Assembly (NCBI GenBank): GCA_964019415.1
Contig: OZ025877.1
Span: forward strand, 4,724,742-4,788,741
Length of the DNA stretch: 64,000 bases
From: Ianthella basta
Taxonomy: Eukaryota > Porifera > Demospongiae > Verongiida > Ianthellidae
Reading direction: 5' to 3'
Positions 22,451 through 33,053 of the stretch are shown here, piece by piece. The translations under genes and the position numbers were made by a program. The notes below the pieces were generated by a model, which saw only the letters and a program-made list of their open reading frames with translations, ran no database searches and was not told the DNA's origin. The stretch's first letter is position 1, and each line of letters begins with the position of its first letter.

Positions 22451-23059
22451 TGCTTACATTATGGGCTCACTTACTCTGGTAGTATATGGGTTGTACAGCA
22501 GTTTGCACCTATGAATAGGAAAGCAAATTCATTATTACGTATGTGAGCTCAGCTTATATACACAGCATAATCCAGGAATAATACATTGCTATATATGTGA
22601 GTGGATTTGAGAAAGGGGGCACTTTGTGCTATTTGTCTATTTCAGTTAGTGGTACTGGGTGGAAGCAAAGTGGATGAGATCTCCATTGCATTTCAATAGT
22701 TGCTCCCATTCCCGTGATGCGCTATATAGCTGAAAGTAAGAAAATATACTCAGTGCAATTACGATAAAATGGCCTGAAATGCTTCCATTATTATATCCAT
22801 AAACATGGTGATGGTGTAACTACTCTTCCTAGTTTGAAACACAGGAAAGGACTACAGGATTCAAACTTTGCCAGGACGTTGAGACAATACCACAGGACCA
22901 AAAGACGTAGAAAGCCGAATTTACTGACAACATCACTCGGTTGCATGTTTTTATCCAAGGAGACACTGTACATAGTGCTCCAATCATAAAGCTACCACAA
23001 TCAGATAGCATAGGTATTACAATGAGATGAAAACTTCACACCCTCGTGCCTCATACTTA
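22451..23059. other. Unassigned sequence
   Basis: Two minus frames overlap at 22791-23011 with hydrophobic translations, but no motif or splice evidence was seen. Confidence 0.35.
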
Positions 23060-23253
23060 TTAAGTCAGCCACATCTCTTTTGGGGGTGTTATAACTAATA
23101 CCTCAATCAATCTGTTCCCACTGACTATTGCTCCAATATTCTCACTGTCAGCTACAGTTTCTGAAGCCTGCAAGCCATCCTGAGAGGGTTCTGCAACACT
23201 AAATTCCAGTAACTGTTGTAATTCAGCCTGAGGTCTGGAAGGACTATCACAAT
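23060..23253 (-). CDS. Possible cytoplasmic-tail exon
   Basis: An acceptor TTGCTTCAG precedes 23253. The phase-1 reading is DCDSPSRPQAELQQLLEF and on through SETVADSENIGAIVSG to a stop at 23060-23062, or to an internal GT after LIE. It is acidic and Ser/Glu-rich without hydrophobic segments, as expected for an intracellular tail. It lies downstream, on the minus strand, of the other phase-1 exons at 36-42 kb. Confidence 0.4.
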
Positions 23254-23488
23254 CTGAAGCAACATAGACAAAAATGGTAAGATTAGCTTCTCTTCCAACT
23301 GCATTACAAGATGGGAAGAAGCAAGCATGGGGCACATACATGTATCTGTGGCATACACAGGGTATAGCTCTGCACTAGCACATCCACTCTGTCATACTAG
23401 TCTCCATTCAGCTGAGCATACTGTAATCATGACATACTTTCTGTCTCTCTAGTTTCAGCAGTTTATAAGTAATATTTATAGACAATTA

Positions 23489-23575
23489 TGTGTGCAACAT
23501 GACGCATATACAGCTCGAGCCCGAGAGCGCAAAGCACCCAAAGGCGAGTGCTGTATATGCGTCGTATTGCACACA
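23489..23575. repeat. Foldback repeat with GC-rich core
   Basis: The arms TGTGTGCAACATGACGCATA and TATGCGTCGTATTGCACACA are inverted repeats about 26 bases long. They enclose CTCGAGCCCGAGAGCGCAAAG. It is similar in design to 681-792 and 1704-1806. Confidence 0.7.
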
Positions 23576-25333
23576 AAGAGGTCTACAACTTTCATATGCC
23601 CTGCGTGTCACTTAAATAAGCGCTTTTCCCCCAGTTGGCAAGAATACACGGCTGGAGTTCTTTAGCGTCGACTTTCTTTGCTTGTGTTATGCCACTGTGT
23701 GGCCACTACGCCGAGAGTTCCAGCGTTCCTGCTCAGATTTACCGACAAGCTGCCATGGGGAAGATAATGGTACCATACATGCAGCGCACACCGACTAAAG
23801 GCAGGTAAGCTTGCAGAAGACTACGAACAACTCACTGAAATGCGTACAACAACTGAGCTTGACTGGTCATTGTTTTGCAGGAAAATGGAGAAGGTTTTCA
23901 GCTCTACTGTCTTGAGGAAGTCGAGCGAACAAGTTGGCGACAGGAATCTCATCCGAAAGACTGTTTGAAAGGTGCGACAAGGCGTGCAAAGAATTAGGGA
24001 TGGCTGCAATAGACGTGTCGATCCATTACTCAAAGCACAGGAACAGTACGTCGCAGTGTTCCTAAGTTTACATTAATTCTGTCCTTCAAGGCTTGTTCCC
24101 AGACTGTCCGTGTAATACAAGGCCCTACTAAATAGCCTAGGAACGAATCTGCAGTAATCCAAGCATGTGTGTGCCTATTTGCCCTTGATTTAATGCATCT
24201 GCTAGATGCCCTTTCAATGTTTGCTTATTCTCCTTTGCTCAATGACATGTACTACATGTCTACATGGACAGCTTCAGCTTTCTCTGATGACGGTCATCAA
24301 AGACTCTGTCATGTATAGATCTCATTTACATAGCAGCTGTCGTCTATTGACAGCTGCAGCTCTCTCCATTGACCTGAACGATATGAGAATTTGACCTGTG
24401 CAATATTGATATTGCGCAGGTCAAACTACTCTTAGGTGATATGAACTTTCTCAACCCAGGGTTACAATAGTAATGGGGTGTATAAAATACTAGACAAATG
24501 CAGAGCATTGAGGGGTGAGCCTGAGCAGTGCATGTACTATTTCTATGGCAATCAGCAGCAAGCGACTGTGCAAAGCACTACACAGTAAAGCATAGCTTGA
24601 ATGTTTAGTAAGGATTGGTGCTGCGCAGCCAATAGTTTTTAAGAAGAAAACATGCCTGGCTTGCATAGGAATTGCGCAAGTGGATGTGTTGCAAGAGATG
24701 GAGAGGTGGCAGGGGAACTTTACCGAAGCTTGAGGAGAGAAATTGTCGGCATACTCCATGTCTCTTCAGATAACGCTAGAGTATGAGCGGTAAGCAGCCA
24801 ACATTCGTTCGCGTAGTCTACCTCGCGCAGCTTTCCGCGGCGAGTATAGCTAAAGTACGGGTGCAATGTAGTGACGTCACATCTAGCAATGCCTGTAGTA
24901 ATAGTATGCAAGCCGAATAATGATAGCGCAACCACAATGTTTGTGGCATGCGAAATGACCGGTATAAATGGGATTCAGAAATAGAACTATACGATGTAGA
25001 TACCTTGTAGCCCCCTGTGCCCAAAATGTGTTGCAGTACCCCGGTGCGTCCGCAAAATATTACGACAAAACTTTACCCCGTGGCCCAAGTGGACGCCCGT
25101 CAATTTATACACACCCTATTGGTGTTTCCAGCCACACTACGCACTAAGTGGGGCTCGCTCAGGCTTGCCCCAAATAAAACGTTTCTACAAAAATAGTAGG
25201 GATATAGGGATGGCATAAAAGGACAGAAACAAGTAAAGGCTGTTTCACATTGGAACATACACCATGGTCAGTACATGCAACAATGTCGCACTGTCTAGTC
25301 CTGCATCCGTGAATGTAGGAACCATGGTAAATG
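23576..25333. other. Unassigned sequence with a short palindrome
   Basis: No gene is supported. At 24391-24424 the arms TTGACCTGTGCAATAT and ATATTGCGCAGGTCAA pair at 15 of 16 bases, a strong short hairpin. Scattered open frames show no motifs. Confidence 0.4.
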
Positions 25334-25943
25334 TAGTCTCGCAGGGCCAGACCCTTTCCTCCGGTCTTGCGTAACCCGCCCGCCCAAAGAATAGGGTCTG
25401 GGAGCTAGCCTATGCAGAAATCATGGAGGCTCCCAACTTCGATTATCGATCAATGCCTCATTATCGTGTAAATTCGAAGTGTTACTAGTAATCAGCTTCG
25501 TCGGCTATTCTTCTCTGGCTTGTTACTGATGGCGTTCCATATGTACGATGGTAATGGAACACGGCTGCTTTTGTAAGCATCCTGCACTGAACTAGAAGCA
25601 CTACCAGAGGCTTTTTGGCACAGCTATAATGATACGCTGCACGTCACCATCACTGACAAACTTAGAGATTTCCTAGGCAGGCGACTGAGCCTGGATGACG
25701 CTTTCTCACGAAGCAGTATCATTTGTAAAGACTGTTGCATACAGTAGCAGTCACTCTACGGGCTATTGCTTCGATCCTTGCACCTTCTTCGCACACCGCC
25801 ATACCATGACCCACAAAAAGAGGTGTTAGGAAACACCTAGTCTGGCGTTTCCACGGATATTACACAACAACAGTAGAGCTAACTCCCAGACACTCTCTTG
25901 GGCGCTTGTGCAATACCGGAAAGGGTCTGGCCCCACGAGACTA
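25334..25943. mobile_element. TAGTCTCG TIR element with 9-bp duplication
   Basis: The element starts TAGTCTCGCAGGGCCAGACC and ends in the inverse of TAGTCTCGTGGGGCCAGACC, so the TIRs are similar for about 28 bases. It is flanked by an exact 9-bp repeat TGGTAAATG (25325-25333 and 25944-25952). It is 610 bp long, with a 50-codon coding-like fragment on the plus strand. It is inserted next to a RecQ-like fragment. Confidence 0.85.
25589..25747 (+). pseudogene. Captured coding fragment in the TIR element
   Basis: The plus frame reads ALPEAFWHSYNDTLHV, then LRDFLGRRLSLDD and SSIICKDC before a TAG. The end resembles the second half of a CxxC ... CxxC zinc-binding region, like VCQTCF in the minus frame of 59022-59804. 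It is 50 codons, with no start of its own visible. The protein family is not recognised. Confidence 0.4.
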
Positions 25944-25952
25944 TGGTAAATG

Positions 25953-26308
25953 CAGCACTGAGAGCATTTTTGAGTAGTATGGATACTCAAAAATGCTCTT
26001 AGCGCTTCATTTTGCTTATCCTTGAAATAGGCAATCCCAAACAATCGAGCAGTGTCTGCTAACACGCGTGTAAGGTCTCTCAAAGTCGCTGCCATCATCA
26101 ATTGAATGTCCAATCTCACTTTCTCGTTGACCGCACAATTCTAATATGAATAACATTATCACTATAGTAACTGCATATTAATGAGCCCCAACTTCCGTGG
26201 GGCGCAGAACAAAAACGGTATAGGCTGTTGACCAGACCCTTTCTCCCTAACCGAGATGTCATAACATAAAAATGGATGGGAGGAAGCGGTCTGGGCTAAG
26301 CAAGACTA
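25953..26308. mobile_element. Right part of a TAGTCTT-type TIR element
   Basis: Position 26308 ends a sequence whose inverse begins TAGTCTTGCTTAGCCCAGAC, close to the family TIR. A RecQ N-terminal fragment reads inward from this end, as in the elements at 2634 and 49917. The left end was not found, and the neighbouring element at 25334 interrupts or abuts it. A 39-bp palindrome (25961-25999, arms AGAGCATTTTTGAGT) lies at the junction. Confidence 0.45.
25990..26119 (-). pseudogene. RecQ-like helicase N-terminal fragment
   Basis: The minus frame reads ARLFGIAYFKDKQNEALRAFL, matching the region before Walker A in the other RecQ-like fragments (KDKQYQAV at 2755-3129). It stops at the palindrome before the nucleotide-binding loop. 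A methionine pair near 26093 could be the original start. Confidence 0.65.
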
Positions 26309-26967
26309 CCCTATTACCTTAATTTACCTTAAAACCAATTGGACAGCATTTATGTTTTATAGATCCAAATGATTGGGCAGGGAGCCAGCAGCGAATCAGG
26401 TTGGTTTCGCGTCCTCGAACCATCATGCAGCTTCTGGAAGTAATTAGCAACCCCCAACAATAGTGATGAATATATCGTGTGTTTCCAGGTATCAGCATGA
26501 ATTGGTCAACCCTCAGGAGATGGCATTTCCAGGTTGGCAGTGAACAAGTTGGTTGCAAAGTTTCACTGGTGGTGTCATAACAGAAGCTTGTTCACTGCGC
26601 GACAACAGCCAGTTCTTGCATGGAATCATAGCCATATTGTTGCTCTTCCCTGCTCTGCAACAAAACCAGTAAACCAGACAACCATGCGTGCTTGCATGAG
26701 TTCATACAGGAAAAAGATTTTAGATTCACACTTCGTGACCCTATTTGCACCCGCGAGGTCCCCACAGGTGCATCTATGGGATGCATCAGTCACTGACCCC
26801 ATGAAGTGCCCACAGATGCATCTTCTTCATTTCTTCTAGCAAAAGCTGTACTCCTATTGGATTTAGGTTCAGCATTCAGATGCCTGTTACCATAGCAACA
26901 GGATCTATTATATGTGGCAGGCGCAGTTAAAAACGACGAATTAGGCATATCTTGGCGAAATTCACTT
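26309..26967. other. Unassigned sequence
   Basis: No gene or repeat boundary was recognised. The open frames at 26534-26839 and 26592-26786 oppose each other and show no motif. Confidence 0.4.
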
Positions 26968-27015
26968 CTAGGTGTGGTCCTTCGGAAAATACATTTTCCG
27001 AAGGACCACACCTAG
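26968..27015. repeat. 48-bp near-perfect palindrome
   Basis: CTAGGTGTGGTCCTTCGGAA and its complement form arms of 23 matched bases with only two bases between them. Weaker pairing extends to about 26940 and 27050. A spacer this short suggests a recent inverted duplication or the fused termini of a foldback element. Confidence 0.9.
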
Positions 27016-27459
27016 ATGTAATTTTCCACCGAGTTTCAAGATCATCTTGTACTTCTATGCGACGATTTGCGATGCTTTTTGTCAATATGTACTTTGGACG
27101 AAACGGCCATTTTGGAATACATTATTTATATTAGAGGAACACATTGCAATACATATAAATAATGTATTGTGCAATAGGAGAGCTATTATCAATATATGTT
27201 ATACCGATCTCATGCATATAAATGCAGGAATTGAATTTAATGTGGCAACAGGTGGAGAAAAAGATGATGCAACTGTTTCAGTCAGCATATCATGTGCATG
27301 AATTTAAATTAAGGAATAATTAATAAGAAAATTTTAATAAAGAAATTAATGATGTAATTGAACATTAATGATGAATTAAACAATCAAATTATATGCACAT
27401 TCTAACATTACAGAAGCTAGGTAAGTAAGCATGCAGAAATCATCATAGCAGCTAAACTG

Positions 27460-28125
27460 TCACATGCAAGGGAAGTCCATGGCAGGGCTCCACAGGGCAG
27501 TTCCTTGGATGGCTGCAGAGTTGCCCCGCTGGATGGCCACTGAGAGTCGCTGGAGCAAGTACTGGTGAGACGATGGCTCACCAGTAGCCTCCATCACCTT
27601 GTGAGCCAAGTCTCTAAGGAACGACTCAGATTCAGGTCCAATCACCCCAAGTGTCTCCACTGCAACAGGGACAAAGAAGTGGTTGCCGTCAAGGTTGGCG
27701 TACTTCTGCCTTTTGCGGTGCTCGGCCTCAGCTGCGACTGCCCCTGCCTCCCGTGTGGCTCGTGGCTCGTAGGAGCTGGCAAAAGTGTCCAGACATGTTG
27801 CATCCCAAATCAGAATCTTCCCTCCCTTCCAAGGCACCACTGAGGCCCCATCTGGCCTTTTGCCATCGGAGCGGTAGAGACCAACAGGCTCAAGATGGGA
27901 TGGGATTCGGGCTGCGTCAAGGGATCTCTTGACAAGGTCATTAACGGCTGCATGTCGAGAATGGCGGCCCTGGCTGTAACGGCAGCTGAGTCCATGGGTT
28001 CCTAGCTGATCTACCTCAGACCCACAGTGAAGGCACTGATGTGGTCGGCAAAGAGAAAGGTCCAGACGCAAACCAACAGCAATCCGAGTCGTCTCGTTGT
28101 CCATCCGCAGGCCCAGGGGTGCCAC
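27460..28125 (-). CDS. LINE C-terminal CCHC and nuclease-like domain
   Basis: The 221-codon frame contains CLHCGSEVDQLGTHGLSC (C-x2-C-x7-H-x4-C), then RHAAVNDLV, then KRPDGASVVPW and LIWDATC. In site-specific LINEs the Lys/Pro-Asp and the following Asp-Val/Ala-Thr block form the restriction-like endonuclease that nicks the target. The equivalent frame in copy 1 is 7506-8231. It is separated from the upstream linker frame by a stop near 28140. Confidence 0.75.
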   Translation of the reverse strand: MAPLGLRMDNETTRIAVGLRLDLSLCRPHQCLHCGSEVDQLGTHGLSCRYSQGRHSRHAAVNDLVKRSLDAARIPSHLEPVGLYRSDGKRPDGASVVPWKGGKILIWDATCLDTFASSYEPRATREAGAVAAEAEHRKRQKYANLDGNHFFVPVAVETLGVIGPESESFLRDLAHKVMEATGEPSSHQYLLQRLSVAIQRGNSAAIQGTALWSPAMDFPCM

Positions 28126-28379
28126 GGGGAGAGCGTTAAGTCAAGCACCCGCACCCCTGCTGGCCACGGCCAGAAGGCAGGCCCGTGTTCTGGGTTCTGA
28201 GGCTGTCTCAGGTAGGGTCTCATAGGAGGCTTCAATCAATGGTGCATCCCATGCCTTCTGTTGGTGTGCACTAGATGGAGGGGGCGGAGGCTGCTCGTGT
28301 TTTTGGCTCCAACTGTTGAGGCCCAGCTTGATGTATGGTTCTGGGATGCCTTGCAGCCTTGGAGGGAGGATCTCCTGAA

Positions 28380-29837
28380 TCAGTCCAGTGCAGCCAGCAG
28401 CAGAGGCCAAAAAGGCAGATGGTGCCAGCTGAACTGCACTCCTGATCTCACTGGGAGCGAGGCTTGTGCCCATGCACTGTCATCAATGCGGGCATTGATG
28501 ATGTCACCGAGGATGTCACGAAGTGCGTCATCAAAAACCTTAAGTTGAGGTGAGGAGAAACAGGGAGAGGAGCGTAGGATGTGCATGACTTTGGGGATGG
28601 CAAAAGAGTGCCGTAGCAGGAGCAATGCATCCTGGGACTGGAGGAGATGTAGTCTGTCCCCCATCAGTCTTAGCTTCTCAACCTTCCTTTGGATGTTGTC
28701 ATCCACTGACTTGCCTAATGGGGCTCCCAAGATCTCGGCCTCCTCCAACTTCACGGTCTGTAGGCCTGGTGCTTCCTCCATCATTGCTTCCCTGGTGCCT
28801 ATATCATCACATATCAGTTCTGACTTATGGCGGTTCAACTGCAATCCTAACTTTGCTGCTTCACTCTCTACCGTCTGAAGGTCCCGCATCACTTCATCTT
28901 TATGCCCTCTTAAAGTCCCATCATCTACGTAGAAGATCCGGAGTTCTGATTGTAGGCTCTTGACAAGGGGATGAATAGTTAGACAGAACAAGAAGCAACC
29001 CAAGGGGTCTCCCTGCTGTATCCCCTCTGATGAGTGAATGACCTGCCCACCGCAAAATAGATTGGATGGCTTCTCGTAGGCTGAGTGGATAAAGTGATAC
29101 AGTTCTTGAGCTGACTCTCGCACCGCATTTAACATACAATCTCTTCTGAGGGTGTTGAATGCATTTTGGAAGTCTAGCTTCAGCAGTACGTGACTAGAAG
29201 GCAGGTCCTGAATGTACATTCGGGCCGCATGGACAGCTGCCTTGCACCCTTGTGGTATCCCACAACCCAGTTGAAGGGGTGCCATGGAGGGTCCAACGGA
29301 GTGGAGGAAGCGGGAGCCCGCACATTTAGCAGCCAGGCGGCGGAGTGTTAGCCCCACTGCTATGGGCCTGACCCCCCCGCCCTTCTTCCCAAGAGCTATC
29401 AGATTAGCACCAAAGAAGAAGGGGCGGACAGCTGTGGGTGTCTTTCCCTGCAGAACTAAGTTGCTAAAGGCTGTGAGGGATTGTAGCAGTCTCACTCCCC
29501 CTCCTTCGGCAGATGGACTGGTTGGGTTTCGAAGGTGCTGTGGACGGATGCCGTCAAGCCCCCCTGCTGATCCACAGGGGAAGGAACAAATAGTTTGGGC
29601 TACTTCCTCATCTGTGACTATGCAACAAGGGGCGGTCCCTTCTGGGGGTGGTGGGACACATGAGTTGGGATGTGGTGCTGGGTGTTTAGCCTTCAGAGCT
29701 GTCATCGTCTCCTCATTCAATGGTAGGATGGAGTCACTGGAGCAGGTGAGACGCACTGCCCCTTTGTAGTCCCCTTCTTCAAGCATAGATAGTAAAAACC
29801 ACAGGGATTGGCAACTCCGCAATTGCACAATATTCAT
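28380..29837 (-). CDS. LINE reverse transcriptase frame
   Basis: The 485-codon frame has the RT fingers and palm in order: GGLDGIRPQHLRN, FFFGANLIALGKKGGGVRPI, LLKLDFQNAFNTLRRD (catalytic Asp), IQQGDPLGCFLFCL, IFYVDDGTLRG (the YxDD pair) and LQLNRHKSELIC. The thumb follows (LLLLRHSFAIPKVMHIL). The first residues come from the TIR of the inserted element at 29784; the true LINE frame resumes at LEEGDYKGAVRL. Confidence 0.9.
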   Translation of the reverse strand: MNIVQLRSCQSLWFLLSMLEEGDYKGAVRLTCSSDSILPLNEETMTALKAKHPAPHPNSCVPPPPEGTAPCCIVTDEEVAQTICSFPCGSAGGLDGIRPQHLRNPTSPSAEGGGVRLLQSLTAFSNLVLQGKTPTAVRPFFFGANLIALGKKGGGVRPIAVGLTLRRLAAKCAGSRFLHSVGPSMAPLQLGCGIPQGCKAAVHAARMYIQDLPSSHVLLKLDFQNAFNTLRRDCMLNAVRESAQELYHFIHSAYEKPSNLFCGGQVIHSSEGIQQGDPLGCFLFCLTIHPLVKSLQSELRIFYVDDGTLRGHKDEVMRDLQTVESEAAKLGLQLNRHKSELICDDIGTREAMMEEAPGLQTVKLEEAEILGAPLGKSVDDNIQRKVEKLRLMGDRLHLLQSQDALLLLRHSFAIPKVMHILRSSPCFSSPQLKVFDDALRDILGDIINARIDDSAWAQASLPVRSGVQFSWHHLPFWPLLLAALD

Positions 29838-30547
29838 GCGTGTTGCGGCGATAATATGCGTGACGTCATCGCCCGTTCTTTTTTTGTAGGCGTTGCGTAA
29901 GTGTCATAGACTTGTGCCTAAGGAAGTCCCAAAAAAGGTTTTGCCCGCTTCGGAACGTCACAAACACCGCGTTCTCTTCCGTTTCTTTCGAGGCTGAGTC
30001 AGTTCTTTGCCGGATATTATGATAAACGGACATATCCTCTACAGATTCACGCAAGAACGAAGATCATCGGACCTCGTATACCTTAGTATCTGTTTCCACC
30101 GTTAACCTTGTGGGCTAACAGATTTTCGACGATATTGCCCGTGAAATCTCTTTCAAAGGTAATGTTTGCCGCTTATTATGATAATTTGATTTGCTTTGTA
30201 ACCAGAACATTCAAAGTTAGGAAGGTTTTCTTCTTAGTCGCTGAGAATTTGTTGCCACAAATTCTACAGTCGCTTGTGCATCGTTTTACGAAGTTACTAG
30301 CTATTGGTTGCTTCTTTCTATCTCTGTGTAGATAAATATGTTTGAGAATAGAAACCTTGGTAGTCTCATAAACAGTAACAGTCAAACAACACGCGAGATT
30401 CGAAGAAAATAAGAGAAAGGGATATTTTCGGCGCCCACGCATGGTCAACACGCATGAATACACGGTGTCATACATTTATATTATTGTAACGCTTAATATC
30501 ATGTATAAATTTAATGTTTCCAATCCCTGTGGTTTTTACTATCTATG
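29784..30547. mobile_element. TIR element inside the LINE
   Basis: The ends CATAGATAGTAAAAACCACA and its exact inverse give a 29-base TIR (CATAGATAG ... GGATTGG). The LINE sequence CTTCAAG(C) is repeated on both sides (29777-29784 and 30548-30555), a 7-8-bp duplication depending on the edge base. Removing the insert restores LINE coding across STKLEEGDYKG. The duplication size suits hAT-like elements. The interior frame on minus (30475-30176) has a CxxC (CRICGNKF) but no transposase. Confidence 0.75.
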
Positions 30548-30847
30548 CTTCAAGCTTGGTCGAGACACTGCGGGCCAGGGATCTAAGGGGGTCCTGCACT
30601 TGCCGTGGGTCCTGCTGGTTGATGGGTGCTGGAATCCGCAGGTCACTCTCATCTCAGAGCAAATGATTGACTTCAGTAGCTAAGCTCCTCCGGTGACCCC
30701 CTCTCCTCCTGCTGGGCACGCACAGGCAGCGGGAACCAAACCTGAATAATCGATCCCAAGAGCGATTGTCATTGCACCTTACAACTCCATCCAAGATGTC
30801 AGCCAGTTTGTTGGCGCCTTGCACCCGAGACGCACGTGGGATCCTCT

Positions 30848-31147
30848 TCAGGACCTTAGGAAGTGGCTGGAGCTGGCTTGAGAGATGAATGTAAGGGGGT
30901 AGACAATTACTCCTTCGTCTGCTGCTGTCTGTACCGAAGTAGGGGCACTGGCGCTTGGTGGGATCGCAGAGGCGGGAGTAAGGATAGCTGTGGGGCTCCT
31001 ACCTGAACCAGCGCAGCGATCGTTTAGTGGGCCGTGTATACGGATGACTCCCGCCTTAGTCACAGGCATTGATCTGCAGCACACAGGACAAGGGGCCCGC
31101 GCTGGTTCCCTCGGATCCCTCAGCTCTTCTACATTGTCTTCGTTCAT
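30848..31147 (-). CDS. LINE N-terminal finger region
   Basis: The minus frame begins MNEDNVEELRDP and contains CPVCCRSMPV ... IRIHGPLNDRC, a C-x2-C ... H ... C finger followed by Ala/Pro/Ser-rich sequence. N-terminal fingers of this type bind nucleic acid in restriction-endonuclease LINEs. Downstream, in another frame, lies KLADILDGVVRCNDNRSWDRL, matching copy 1. Confidence 0.65.
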   Translation of the reverse strand: MNEDNVEELRDPREPARAPCPVCCRSMPVTKAGVIRIHGPLNDRCAGSGRSPTAILTPASAIPPSASAPTSVQTAADEGVIVYPLTFISQASSSHFLRS

Positions 31148-31290
31148 TGCAACTTCAAATTACTCCTGAGATAGCTAATAAACCGTATTCAAATACTTTG
31201 ATCCAGTCACATCAACAGTGACTCACCGCAAAGCACAGATCGAGTCAACTTGGAAACTTGGAATCGACTCGCACCTTCACACCTTCACAC

Positions 31291-32434
31291 CGCCATCTTG
31301 AATTCTTGTCAGTGTATCATGTTATACCGCGTACAAATGAATATACTAGAGTGTATACTTTTCGAAGAGTGGAAGTGTTTTGGCTGTTCCTTCGCTCTTA
31401 CTGCTCATTCGCATCATTTTGAATGTGTACTGGCTTTATCTCTTTCCGTCGTGCATAAGCTCCGACAGGGACTGTGCCACCCTAAGTTTAACTTGCTGCT
31501 CGCGAAGGCCTTTCTGCTGCACTAGGATAACAGGTGCTGATGCCAACCTGGCGCCAACGACGAAGAAGCTCGTGAAATCTAGTGATATCGGTCGGGTGCC
31601 ACTGAGAAGATGACAAAGCAACTACAATGAGAACTTTGCAAGGTCCGTACGTACACAGTCTGCCCAGAATAGCAGCAAGAACTATTAACAGCCAGCAATC
31701 AGCGACGAACGGTACCTGCCAATGCTCTTGTCTCTTTCTCCATTCTGCACCCCATCGGTCACAATCCACAGCCGTCTCCTGTATAGGGATCAGGACTGGT
31801 AGTCTTCTTTCAACAGTGCCCGCTTTTGGCGCGGCTGCTGTTCAATCTCCTCTGTAAGTACATCAGTATCAGTGTGGATAACAGCCTTGCTTGTGCCAGC
31901 GAGGCAGTTGTACAGCTTACATGCCCCGTAAGTGCTTCCAAAGTAGGCAGGGCTGCTGTTGAAAGATACTCAGATACTCATTTTCGCGCGTCGTACTCTA
32001 TCGTAAGTGAACTTTCGCCCATAACTTTGCTAAACGAAGGACCTTTTTGACGGTTCCAACGTCGGCAGTAAGAACACACCTCGGTGCACAAAGTGGCCAT
32101 GTTTCAATGTGATCGGACTAATAGCTTCCGAGTTACAAACGGAAATATACCGACATTTTTGCCGACTTCCTGTGAAGAATTTCGGATCCGGAATAATTCG
32201 TTGTTTTTAAATGCGCCTGCCACATATGGTTATTGCACAATAATATTATAAGGAAACATTGGAAGGGGACTAGAGTTTTGCATGGGAGATGTCCATGGAT
32301 TCACAAAACAGAAAAATGGCTACAACCTGCAAAAATGTGCTAGAAGCAATCCTAGTGCCTTACTTCATTGGCCTACTCTAACATTGCGAATATAATACAC
32401 TGTTCTCTGCTGTTTACACTATATGCATGTATAC
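31291..32434. other. Unassigned sequence
   Basis: Several open frames (31250-32050, both strands) lack motifs. No repeat boundary was found. Confidence 0.35.
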
Positions 32435-33053
32435 CATATGCACTTTAATTTTTGTGGGGTGTAATGTTTACAGTTTTGCAGATCAGCAGCCATCTGCGAA
32501 TATTTCGCCCGCGAATATTGGAACATCACTGTAAATAGACACGTACACAGCTCAAGCCAATCGATGATGTCATGCTTAACTAAAATGGCGATAACTGGTT
32601 ACGGGAAAACCTCACTTCGCTAGTTCCTTTGTTCTTGAGCCGTTGTTCTTGCTGCCGGCGAACATGTCTATTCGTCCTTATTTGGTACTCAAGTGTGACA
32701 TCTTCCAGAGTTAGAGAAAATTTTTCATCCCTCAATGGCGAAGGCTGTATGGAAAGAAGTGGAGAGCACTACACGCGTAGCTGCAGCTGTGCAAAGCGAA
32801 TCGGTGGCCATGGGAATGATGAAAAGGGGCCAATATGACATGACCATCACAGAGATCCAGAAAGCCTAGATCGCCAGGTACGCCACTGAAAATGAAATAC
32901 CTGGCGAATACCTGGCATATGTATATCCATGAATATTTTACCCGCAATAATTTCAACACCACTGTACCCAGCACCTGCAAATTTATAAAAGCAAAAACTG
33001 CGAAAATTGCAAATCTGCAAAATTTAAACCCTGCAAAAATTAAAGCAAATATG
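32435..33053. mobile_element. MITE-like TIR element, AT-rich ends
   Basis: The left end CATATGCACTTTAATTTTTG and the right end, read inward, CATATTTGCTTTAATTTTTG are inverted repeats. Both are followed by a second shared block, TTTTGCAGAT. The interior is short and without a supported gene. No target duplication was identified with confidence. Confidence 0.6.

Larger units (their letters stand above)
27310..31290 (-). mobile_element. LINE with restriction-like endonuclease, copy 2
   Basis: This is the fuller copy of the LINE at 7351-9066. From the 5' end it has an N-terminal finger region (31147-30848), a spacer (to 30548), an inserted element (30547-29784), RT (29837-28380), a linker frame (28473-28141) and the nuclease domain (28125-27460). 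Its AT-rich 3' end is near 27310-27340. It has frame breaks at the joins between these frames and at the insert, so it is inactive. The lack of an APE domain and the presence of CCHC + PD-(D/E)xK-like motifs point to the R2/NeSL-like group. Confidence 0.8.

Noticed and set aside
25321-26308. One element from 25334 to 26308 containing both ends
   Set aside because: The 9-bp duplication places the right border of the first element at 25943; the end at 26308 has a different TIR and flank.
29284-29769. 161-codon plus-strand frame
   Set aside because: It is antisense to the reverse transcriptase frame on minus, which has clear RT motifs.
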